This document shows, piece by piece, positions 1-5,037 of a DNA stretch of 5,037 nt. Made by a program: the position numbers and the translations under genes. A model generated the notes under the pieces. That model was not told the DNA's origin, ran no database searches, and saw only the letters and a list, made by a program, of their open reading frames with translations. The stretch's first letter is position 1. Every line of letters starts with the position of its first letter. The stretch is from UBA11475 sp045593005 (lineage in GTDB: Bacteria; Bacillota; Clostridia; Christensenellales; Borkfalkiaceae): contig JAZNVV010000068.1 of NCBI GenBank assembly GCA_045593005.1, positions 1 through 5,037 of the forward strand, in the 5' to 3' direction.

Positions 1-821
1 CACTCTCTATTATCAATTATCTTTTTACAATTTTTTATAAAATAACTATTATCTTTAATAGAGCCTTCCCCTGCAGATGCCGTCATCATATTGACGTTGT
101 AAGGGTTTGTAGAATATTTTATACTCATTAAATCGTTGATAATATTTTCGTTAGCAACGCCATAGCCAAGCCTTGCGCCAGCCATAGAACGTGACTTTGA
201 AAAAGTTCTTGTAACTAAAAGATTATCGTATTTATTAATTAATGAAACACAACTTTCATTACCAAAATCAACGTAGGCTTCGTCAATTACAACAATTCTA
301 TTTTTATTAGATTGTAAAAGTTCTTCAATTTTTTTAATCGAAATATATTTACCGGTAGGGGCGTTAGGGTTTGCAATAAAAACCGTTCCATCAATTTTAG
401 CGTATTTTGATAGGTCGATAGAAAAATCATCTTCTAACGAAACAGTTTTATAAGGCACGGAATTTATATCTGCAAATACTTTATAAAAACCATAGGTTAT
501 ATCAGGGAAAATTGCAGGACTTTCTGTGTCACAAAACGCCATAAATGCAAAATTTAAGACTTCGTCGGAGCCGTTTGATAAGATAACGTTTTTACTTTCA
601 ACCCCTAAATTATCTGCAATAAGTTTAGTCAACTTTTTACAATCTGGATCGGGATAAAGTTTTAATTTTTTAGCTGACTTTTTTGCTAAACGAATAGCTT
701 TTTTAGACGGTGGAAAAGGTGACTCGTTCGTATTTAATTTTATATATTCCTTATCCTTTGGCTGTTCACCAGGAACGTAAGGGACAAGGTTAGATAACTT
801 TTGTGATAAAAATTTACTCAT
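1..821 (-). CDS. hisC: Histidinol-phosphate aminotransferase, C-terminus cut by window edge
   Basis: A PLP-dependent cytoplasmic aminotransferase (fold type I, class I/II) that makes L-histidinol phosphate from imidazole-acetol phosphate using glutamate. The 273 residues present begin MSKFLSQKLSNLVPYVPGEQ, and the frame is open to base 1. Family members run about 350 residues, so roughly the last fifth is missing at the edge. Seen directly: the LNTNES segment near residue 30, NGSDE at 83-87 (cofactor phosphate region), FPDITYGFY around 108-116, NPNAPTG from N151, DEAYVDFG from D180 with Y183 (cofactor ring contacts), and TFSKSRSMAGARLGYG with Schiff-base lysine K209. The ATG at 819-821 overlaps the hisD stop by 8 bases. 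Only a weak GAAGAAG sits directly before it, so translation probably depends on ribosomes finishing hisD. No in-frame stop or damage is seen. Very secure as HisC; the rest of the operon would continue to the left. Confidence 0.96.
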   Translation of the reverse strand, partial: MSKFLSQKLSNLVPYVPGEQPKDKEYIKLNTNESPFPPSKKAIRLAKKSAKKLKLYPDPDCKKLTKLIADNLGVESKNVILSNGSDEVLNFAFMAFCDTESPAIFPDITYGFYKVFADINSVPYKTVSLEDDFSIDLSKYAKIDGTVFIANPNAPTGKYISIKKIEELLQSNKNRIVVIDEAYVDFGNESCVSLINKYDNLLVTRTFSKSRSMAGARLGYGVANENIINDLMSIKYSTNPYNVNMMTASAGEGSIKDNSYFIKNCKKIIDNRE

Positions 822-2094
822 CTTCTTCAAATCTAACGACAGCAGAATATGCATGCGCCGTTAGTCCTTCTTTTTTAGCAAAATATTCAACGTCATAACA
901 AACGGAATTCAATGCTTTTTTATCATAATAAATATATTGTGTCTTTTTTATAAAATCGTCAACGGAAAGTGGGCTTGAAAATCTTGCCGTGCCACTTGTT
1001 GGCAAAGTATGATTTGTGCCTGCAAAGTAATCACCCAACGCTTCAGGACAATTTTTGCCTAAAAATACCGAGCCTGCGTTTTTAATTTTATCAAGGTATA
1101 TAAACGGATTATCTACGCAAATTTCAAGATGTTCAGGCGCAATTTCGTTTGCAACTTCTACTGCCCTATCAATACTTTCAGTAATTATAATTTTACCATA
1201 ATTTTCAATAGAACTTTTAGCAATTTCATAGCGCTCTAATAAAGAAAGTTGCCTTTCAATTTCATTTGCAACTTTATAAGCAAATTCTTCACTATCGGTT
1301 ATTAAAACAGCGCTTGCCATTTTATCGTGTTCAGCCTGTGATAAAAGGTCGGCTGCAATATCTTTTGCCCTGTTTGTTCCGTCAGCAATAACTAAAATTT
1401 CACTCGGGCCAGCAATCATATCTATTGATACAATGCCAAAAACCTGCTTTTTTGCTTCTGCAACGAAAGCGTTGCCAGGCCCAACTATTTTATCTACCTT
1501 TGGGATAGTTTCCGTTCCATATGCGAGCGCTGCAATGGCTTGCGCGCCACCAACCTTATAAATTTCGTCAACACCGGCAATATGCGCGGCTGCTAAAATT
1601 ACAGGGTTTATTTTACCGTCTTTATTAGGTGGCGTAACCATAACAACCCTTTCGCAACCAGCGATTTTAGCAGGAATTGCATCCATCAAAACGGTGGACG
1701 GATACGCTGCCGTACCACCCGGAACGTAAAGACCTGCCCTTTCTATCGGGATAATCTTTTGTCCTGTAATTATACCGTTTTCTTCCTTTAATTCAAAACC
1801 GTTTCTTTTTTGCGCTTTGTGGAATTTTTCGATATTTTTAGCTGCTTTTTTAAGTATTTCAATAAATTCAGGCTCTACTAAAGTAATAGCGCTTAAAATT
1901 TCCTCTTCAGACACCTTAAAATTATTAATTTTTACTTTATCGAACTTTTCAGTATAAAAAGAAACTGCTTTATCACCGTTTTTTATGACGTTTTCAATAA
2001 TCTCTCTAACAGGTAGCGAAACGTCAACGGGCGTAGAAACTGCCGAAAACACTTCACTACGATTTGTTACTGTATCTTTTATAATCTTAATCAT
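814..2094 (-). CDS. hisD: Histidinol dehydrogenase
   Basis: A zinc-dependent cytoplasmic enzyme for the last two steps of histidine synthesis: NAD-dependent oxidation of L-histidinol to histidinal and then to histidine. The 426 residues match a full-length family member (E. coli has 434). Visible motifs: GLYVPGGTAAYPSTVLM at 121-137, the signature around VGPGNAFVAEAKKQVFG at 204-220, and IAGPSEILVIAD at 227-238. By alignment with the E. coli enzyme, the zinc ligands are Q253 and H256 (in SQAEHDKMA), D355 (in GDYFAGTNHTLP) and H414 (in GLTAHAYSAVVR), and the catalytic pair is E321-H322 (in APEHLEI). All are present, so the enzyme should be active. The ATG at 2092-2094 shares ATGA with the hisG stop (4-base overlap) and has GGAGA five bases upstream. 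It ends inside the first codons of hisC. Nothing unusual in composition. Confidence 0.98.
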   Translation of the reverse strand: MIKIIKDTVTNRSEVFSAVSTPVDVSLPVREIIENVIKNGDKAVSFYTEKFDKVKINNFKVSEEEILSAITLVEPEFIEILKKAAKNIEKFHKAQKRNGFELKEENGIITGQKIIPIERAGLYVPGGTAAYPSTVLMDAIPAKIAGCERVVMVTPPNKDGKINPVILAAAHIAGVDEIYKVGGAQAIAALAYGTETIPKVDKIVGPGNAFVAEAKKQVFGIVSIDMIAGPSEILVIADGTNRAKDIAADLLSQAEHDKMASAVLITDSEEFAYKVANEIERQLSLLERYEIAKSSIENYGKIIITESIDRAVEVANEIAPEHLEICVDNPFIYLDKIKNAGSVFLGKNCPEALGDYFAGTNHTLPTSGTARFSSPLSVDDFIKKTQYIYYDKKALNSVCYDVEYFAKKEGLTAHAYSAVVRFEEDE

Positions 2095-2726
2095 AAATTC
2101 TCCGTTTGTTTAGAAAGACTTTCGACAATCTTTTCAATAATTTCGCTCTTAAACTTAAAGCCTGCCTTGTTCGCAATAAGTCGTGCGCTAATAGGCACAA
2201 ACTTTTCAACTACTTCTAAATTGTTTTCTTTTAGCGTAGTGCCCGTTTCAACAATATCAACAATGACGTCGCTTAACCCTAAAATAGGCGCGATTTCGAT
2301 AGAACCGTTAAGGTGGATAATGTCTATATCTCTACCCTGTGATGAATAGTAATTTTTAGCAATATTAGTAAATTTTGTCGCTACCGTTATAGTGCGATTT
2401 CTATCATCAACAAAGTCTTTTTTTGCGGCGATAGCCATACTGCATTTGCCGATTTTTAAGTCTAAAAGTTCATATACGTCGGGTTGATATTCAAGAAGTA
2501 TATCTTTACCGGCAACACCGATATCAGCCGCACCACGTTCTACGTAAATTGCAACGTCAGACGGCTTTACCCAGAAATATCTTACCCCCCTTTCCTTGTT
2601 TTCAAAGATAAGTTTACGGTTATTTTCTTTAATAGACGGACAAGGGAAACCTGCCTTTTCAAACATATCGTAAACCTTTTCACCAAGTCTTCCTTTAGGT
2701 AGAGCAATATTAAGCATTTTAGTCAT
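2091..2726 (-). CDS. hisG: ATP phosphoribosyltransferase catalytic subunit, short form
   Basis: Catalyses the first committed step of histidine synthesis, joining ATP and PRPP to give N1-(5-phosphoribosyl)-ATP. At 211 residues it is the short form, lacking the C-terminal regulatory domain of the roughly 300-residue enzyme. Family knowledge says this form works only in a hetero-octamer with HisZ, encoded immediately upstream here. Visible motifs: IALPKGRLGEK at 7-17, ERGAADIGVAGKDILLEY at 63-80, and the PRPP-binding stretch DIVETGTTLKENNLEVVE at 157-174. Two starts are possible, at 2726 and three codons later at 2717. The first is preferred because AGGGGG lies 8 bases before it but 17 before the second. 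The gene overlaps hisZ by 8 bases and hisD by 4. Histidine feedback would be expected to act through the HisZ-HisG complex. Confidence 0.97.
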   Translation of the reverse strand: MTKMLNIALPKGRLGEKVYDMFEKAGFPCPSIKENNRKLIFENKERGVRYFWVKPSDVAIYVERGAADIGVAGKDILLEYQPDVYELLDLKIGKCSMAIAAKKDFVDDRNRTITVATKFTNIAKNYYSSQGRDIDIIHLNGSIEIAPILGLSDVIVDIVETGTTLKENNLEVVEKFVPISARLIANKAGFKFKSEIIEKIVESLSKQTENL

Positions 2727-3666
2727 TGTTATTACCCCCTAATAAAGAAAGTTTTTCAAGCTCGTCAAGATAAACGGCAAACCCGATTGCCTTTTGCTTT
2801 TTATTCATTTTTGCCATAAGATTGTCGTATTGCCCACCCGATAAAATGCCTGCAGGAATACCTTCAATAAACCCTTTAAATGCAAAGCCGTTATAATACT
2901 TCATATCGTTTACGACTGAAAAATCTACTACAACTTTATCAATAACACCTTTTTTTGTTAAATCATTTAATATGTTTTTAAGTTCTAAAACACAATCCGA
3001 AGTAGTTTTATCAATAGCAAAAGCGTCCAAAAGTGGTAAAACCTTTTCAGCTGTGCCGTAAACGGTTACAAGTTTAGAAATAAGCTCCGTTTGCGACTTA
3101 TCTAAGCCCTCACACTCACACACGTTAATAACGCCGTAAACGTTCTTTTCCCCTAAATATTTAAAAATACTTTCCTGTCCCTCGCTACTAATTCCAAACG
3201 CGTTAAAAACGCCCGACACTAATGATAAATGCGAAATTTCTAAAACGTTGTTTTTAGAAAGAGTATCAAGGCTTTTTTTAGCAAGGTATAAAACTTCACA
3301 AACGGTGTCTAATGAAACTTTGCCAAGCGCCTCAATACCAACTTGCATAATTTCCTTATAAGATTTTGTGCCTTTTGATACTCTGTAAACGTTCTCGTTA
3401 TAATAAACCTTCATCAAATCGTCCGGCGCAATTTTGCTGTTTTTAATGATAGAAAGGGTTACGTCAGGCTTTAAAGCCATCAATCTACCGTCGGTATCCG
3501 TGAACGTAATAACGTTTTCAGAAACTAAAAAGTCCTTGTTTTTTACGTATAAATCATATTCCTCAAACTTCCTCATTTTGTACATTTTATAACCGTATTC
3601 ATTATATAATGCCCTTAAAGTAAATATTGCAACCTCATTACGAGTTAAAACTTTTTGAAAATCCAT
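2719..3666 (-). CDS. hisZ: ATP phosphoribosyltransferase regulatory subunit (HisRS-like)
   Basis: A paralogue of the class II histidyl-tRNA synthetase catalytic domain that has become the regulatory partner of short HisG: it is required for HisG activity and mediates histidine inhibition. At 315 residues it has the synthetase-like core but no C-terminal anticodon-binding domain. Seen: ALKPDVTLSI at 64-73, a motif-2-like stretch at 84-115 (VYYNENVYRV, then YKEIMQVGIEALG), NDMKYYNGFAF at 253-263 where true HisRS has RGLDYYTG, SGGQYDNLM at 276-284, and a motif-3-like AIGFAVYLDEL at 293-303. The conserved Arg of HisRS motif 3 (as in GLERL) is missing and the RGLDYY Arg is replaced, so aminoacylation is not expected. 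The ATG at 3664-3666 has AAGG nine bases upstream and is the first gene of the operon. It overlaps hisG by 8 bases; the direct hisG link makes HisZ far likelier than HisRS. Confidence 0.95.
   Translation of the reverse strand: MDFQKVLTRNEVAIFTLRALYNEYGYKMYKMRKFEEYDLYVKNKDFLVSENVITFTDTDGRLMALKPDVTLSIIKNSKIAPDDLMKVYYNENVYRVSKGTKSYKEIMQVGIEALGKVSLDTVCEVLYLAKKSLDTLSKNNVLEISHLSLVSGVFNAFGISSEGQESIFKYLGEKNVYGVINVCECEGLDKSQTELISKLVTVYGTAEKVLPLLDAFAIDKTTSDCVLELKNILNDLTKKGVIDKVVVDFSVVNDMKYYNGFAFKGFIEGIPAGILSGGQYDNLMAKMNKKQKAIGFAVYLDELEKLSLLGGNNND
2735..2740 (-). promoter_or_regulatory. Shine-Dalgarno site fixing the hisG start
   Basis: AGGGGG on the minus strand, followed by 8 bases (TAATAACA) and the ATG at 2726. 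It pairs with the anti-Shine-Dalgarno core if one G-U pair is allowed. It lies inside the end of hisZ, where it helps encode the Gly-Gly at residues 310-311. It supports the ATG at 2726 over the ATG at 2717. Strong binding here fits a need for balanced HisZ and HisG subunits, though that purpose is inferred. Confidence 0.75.
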
Positions 3667-3696
3667 ATTAGCCAGCCTTATTTTTAATACTTTACC

Positions 3697-3725
3697 ATTT
3701 TAGCACATTAAAGTGATAAAGTCAA
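3697..3725 (-). promoter_or_regulatory. hisZ-proximal sigma-A promoter (P2)
   Basis: On the minus strand, TTGACT (3725-3720), a 17-base spacer, and TAAAAT (3702-3697). The -10 is preceded by TG plus one base (TGCTAAAAT), the extended -10 pattern. The expected transcript start is near 3690, leaving a leader of about 24 bases before the hisZ ATG. The match to consensus is strong (5 of 6 at each box, spacing ideal). It is a prediction from sequence only. Confidence 0.75.
3704..3715. other. Possible operator: imperfect palindrome in P2 spacer
   Basis: On the plus strand cacattaaagtg, a 12-base sequence that pairs with itself at five of six positions around its centre. It lies wholly between the -35 and -10 boxes of P2, where a bound repressor would block RNA polymerase. 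No second copy was found near P1 and the regulator is unknown. A 12-base imperfect palindrome can arise by chance in AT-rich DNA, so this is only a candidate. Confidence 0.2.
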
Positions 3726-3743
3726 CTAAAATTTTATAAATAT

Positions 3744-3772
3744 ATTATAGCTATATAAATTAATTTCGTCAA
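3744..3772 (-). promoter_or_regulatory. hisZ-distal sigma-A promoter (P1)
   Basis: On the minus strand, TTGACG (3772-3767), a 17-base spacer, and a perfect TATAAT (3749-3744). The predicted start is near 3737, giving a leader of about 70 bases that passes through P2. It begins just downstream of the acetyltransferase terminator, so it belongs to the his operon. The -10 overlaps the 10-base palindrome TATAGCTATA (3746-3755), which is probably incidental. The AT-rich stretch upstream (3773-3800) could act as an UP element, although it is also the T-rich tail region of the terminator. Confidence 0.75.
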
Positions 3773-3791
3773 TTAAAATATATTATTATAT

Positions 3792-3824
3792 AAAAATTAA
3801 AAGGACTGATAAATCAGTCCTTTT
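3792..3824 (-). terminator. Intrinsic terminator of the acetyltransferase gene, containing its stop codon
   Basis: A perfect 11-base-pair stem pairs 3814-3824 with 3799-3809 around a 4-base loop. On the minus strand it reads AAAAGGACTGA, TTTA, TCAGTCCTTTT, followed by AATTTTT. The 5' arm covers the last codons and the TGA stop (3816-3814) of the acetyltransferase. It separates that gene from the his promoters. The plus-strand reading also ends in TTTT, but no plus-strand gene uses it. Confidence 0.85.
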
Positions 3825-4293
3825 CTAATACTTTTTCCATAACTATTTTAAGTGGTTTTAATCCACGTTTAAGGTAAAACTGCATAGCAGGCTCGTTCAT
3901 ACACCAAACGTTAAGCGTAACGTGATAACAACCTATTTTTGTAGCATAGTCAATTACGTAATCATATAAAAGAGTGCCTACGTGTTTTCCACGACAATTT
4001 TCATCAACGCATAAGTCGTCAATATAAAGCGACTTCATATCGACAAGCGACGGGTTATTTTTAACTTCTTCAATAATGCAAAAACAGTAGCCGTAAACGA
4101 CGTCTAAATTATCGACGGCAACAAAAACTGGCGTATTATTATCGCTAATTATTGATAAAATTTCATCATCATTATACTTTTTATTGCCTTTATTAAATAT
4201 GTCTGGACGTCCAACTGAATGAACGTCGTGGACTTGATGTAACAATTCGTTTATGCGCGATAAGTCTTTTGGCAAAGCTCTTCTTATAGTCAT
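3814..4293 (-). CDS. GNAT-family N-acetyltransferase, substrate unknown
   Basis: A 159-residue single-domain GNAT protein, about the usual length, predicted to transfer acetyl from acetyl-CoA to an amine; the substrate cannot be named. The N-terminus IRRALPKDLSRINELLHQVH (3-22) is the typical first strand and helix, followed by a GRPDIFNKGNKKY stretch (28-40). The core strand at 89-96 (LYIDDLCV) leads into the acetyl-CoA pyrophosphate loop CRGKHVGTLLYDYV at 100-113. There the R/Q-x-x-G-x-G/A pattern has His104 at the first glycine position and keeps Gly106. The C-terminal part has LNVWCMNEPAMQFYLKRGLKPL (127-148), the usual N-x-x-A-x-x-F-Y-x-x-x-G helix. No signal peptide or membrane segment is seen. 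AGGAAGG lies six bases before the ATG. The gene has its own promoter and terminator, so proximity to his genes does not imply a role in histidine synthesis. Confidence 0.9.
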   Translation of the reverse strand: MTIRRALPKDLSRINELLHQVHDVHSVGRPDIFNKGNKKYNDDEILSIISDNNTPVFVAVDNLDVVYGYCFCIIEEVKNNPSLVDMKSLYIDDLCVDENCRGKHVGTLLYDYVIDYATKIGCYHVTLNVWCMNEPAMQFYLKRGLKPLKIVMEKVLEKD

Positions 4294-4315
4294 ATAGCAC
4301 CTTCCTATACAAAAA

Positions 4316-4344
4316 ATTATATCACTAATAAAACGTTATTGCAA
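4316..4344 (-). promoter_or_regulatory. Promoter of the acetyltransferase gene
   Basis: On the minus strand, TTGCAA (4344-4339), a 17-base spacer, and TATAAT (4321-4316) preceded by TGA, giving the extended -10 TGnTATAAT. The -35 matches consensus at four of six positions. The predicted start is near 4309, so the leader is only about 16 bases and is almost filled by the ribosome-binding site AGGAAGG (4306-4300). The -35 begins two bases after the upstream terminator stem ends. Confidence 0.8.
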
Positions 4345-4345
4345 T

Positions 4346-4374
4346 AAAAAAGGCTTAAATACTTAAGCCTTTTT
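4346..4374 (-). terminator. Intrinsic terminator of the right-edge gene
   Basis: A perfect 12-base-pair stem pairs 4363-4374 with 4347-4358 around a 4-base loop. The arms contain AAGCC/GGCTT, and the minus strand has a six-T run (4351-4346) at the end of the 3' arm. It lies 11 bases after the TAA stop at 4386-4388. The plus-strand reading ends in five T, so it could work both ways, but no plus-strand gene is nearby. Confidence 0.85.
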
Positions 4375-4385
4375 CTATTAAATTG

Positions 4386-5037
4386 TTATTGTGCTGTTAC
4401 AGGGAACAACTGCGTTATCATACTAAAGCCACCTAAGTAGAAAGCACAGTAATCACTTTGAGCAATATTCAAGAAACTTGGATCTGTGGTTGGATCTGTA
4501 ACTTTTTCAGTACCATTAAATATACCAATGCCACTAGGAGTACCCGTTGTTGGTTTACCGGCAGTTCCAACTGGAATTAACGCTCTGAGTGAATCTAAAG
4601 TATTAGAAGTTGCTACGTTAAGTGCAGTTATCTCCTCGTACTTTGTAGCAATACTTGCTATTTTACTTAATACTTCATCACCAAACGTTGTTGGATTATT
4701 AAATGGATCAGCAGATAAAATCTTATCAAGCACAATTGACTTACCATCAGCGTAATTATAGGTGAATTTACCTTGTGTTTGAACCTTACCGACTAATTCC
4801 GGAGCGCTTGGCCCGTCTGACATATTAAGCGCAATAAAGTTCATCTTACCTTTTCTATCTTCTTCCGTGCTTAAGAAAGATTTACCTAACGAATTAAACA
4901 CAGAATCAAATAACTTAATGTCTTTAAATTGCTCGGTTGCACTTACTGCATTGAACCATAATTCTTCGCCAGAAACGTAACTTTCAAGAATGCTGTTAGA
5001 TGCTTCTACAACAGGAATTTCGTAGTATAATGGATTT
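4386..5037 (-). CDS. Unrecognised protein, N-terminus beyond window edge
   Basis: The frame is open from the right edge to TAA at 4386-4388, giving 216 residues of the C-terminal part. I do not recognise a family. It begins NPLYYEIPVVEASNSILESY and ends FSMITQLFPVTAQ. Residues 1-70 are mixed polar and hydrophobic and could form helices. Residues 155-190 are rich in Thr, Gly, Pro, Ser and Asp (for example TDPTTDPS), suggesting a flexible loop or linker. The last 25 residues (SDYCAFYLGGFSM onward) are aromatic and hydrophobic, and the only Cys is C198. Lys and Glu are sparse in the last 60 residues. No transmembrane span, catalytic signature or tandem repeat is clear. A GTG at 4901 could be read as a start, but it has no Shine-Dalgarno site and the frame continues upstream, so the gene is longer than the window shows. 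A surface or secreted location is possible from composition but unproven without the N-terminus. Confidence 0.8.
   Translation of the reverse strand, partial: NPLYYEIPVVEASNSILESYVSGEELWFNAVSATEQFKDIKLFDSVFNSLGKSFLSTEEDRKGKMNFIALNMSDGPSAPELVGKVQTQGKFTYNYADGKSIVLDKILSADPFNNPTTFGDEVLSKIASIATKYEEITALNVATSNTLDSLRALIPVGTAGKPTTGTPSGIGIFNGTEKVTDPTTDPSFLNIAQSDYCAFYLGGFSMITQLFPVTAQ

Noticed and set aside
2167..2349. 60-codon open frame on the plus strand
   Set aside because: It lies antisense to hisG, whose motifs are clear, and has no recognisable protein features. It is a shadow of the real gene.
2484..2702. 72-codon open frame on the plus strand
   Set aside because: It is antisense to the N-terminal part of hisG and has no family resemblance; chance frame.
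2719..3666. Histidyl-tRNA synthetase (hisS) instead of hisZ
   Set aside because: The protein is too short, lacks the anticodon-binding domain and the motif-3 arginine, and overlaps short hisG directly.
3684..3698. Short leader frame (Met-Val-Lys-Tyr) before hisZ
   Set aside because: It has no ribosome-binding site or histidine codons, there is no attenuator hairpin after it, and its ATG overlaps the P2 -10 box, so P2 transcripts would not contain it.
3746..3755. TATAGCTATA palindrome as an operator at P1
   Set aside because: It is largely a by-product of the TATAAT box in very AT-rich DNA, and no matching copy occurs near P2.
4486..4755. 89-codon open frame on the plus strand with a hydrophobic translation
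   Set aside because: It is opposite the right-edge gene. The hydrophobicity comes from reading Thr/Asp/Asn-rich codons in antisense. It has no terminator of its own.
4899..4901. GTG as the start of the right-edge gene
   Set aside because: There is no Shine-Dalgarno site before it and the same frame continues without a stop to the window edge, so it is more likely an internal valine.

Overview
The window is AT-rich bacterial chromosome. All four recognised genes, and a fifth cut by the right edge, lie on the minus strand, so transcription runs from high to low coordinates. The organism is most likely a low-GC Bacillota of the Clostridia type. This is inferred from base composition, consensus-like sigma-A promoters, purine-rich Shine-Dalgarno sites, and a short-form HisG paired with HisZ. 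The genus cannot be read from the sequence.

From about 3772 down to 1 lies the start of a histidine biosynthesis operon, in the order hisZ-hisG-hisD-hisC. Consecutive genes overlap by 8, 4 and 8 bases, which points to one transcript with translational coupling. HisZ and short HisG together form the first enzyme of the pathway, ATP phosphoribosyltransferase. HisD carries out the last two oxidations. HisC is the histidinol-phosphate aminotransferase and is cut off by the left edge. Two well-formed sigma-A promoters with 17-base spacers stand 47 bases apart in front of hisZ. The leaders they predict are short, with no T-box, His-codon leader peptide or attenuator visible.

From 3792 to 4344 lies a single-gene unit encoding a GNAT-family acetyltransferase. 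It has its own extended -10 promoter and an intrinsic terminator whose hairpin contains the gene's stop codon. From 4347 to the right edge is the 3' part of a gene for an unrecognised protein, closed by another strong terminator hairpin. Its frame stays open to the edge, so its N-terminus lies outside the window.

Most of the window is ordinary biosynthetic housekeeping DNA. There are no mobile elements, CRISPR arrays, RNA genes or large repeats. The only candidate for something undescribed is the truncated protein at the right edge. The other points of interest are regulatory: the tandem his promoters, the short leader, and the stop codon nested in a terminator.
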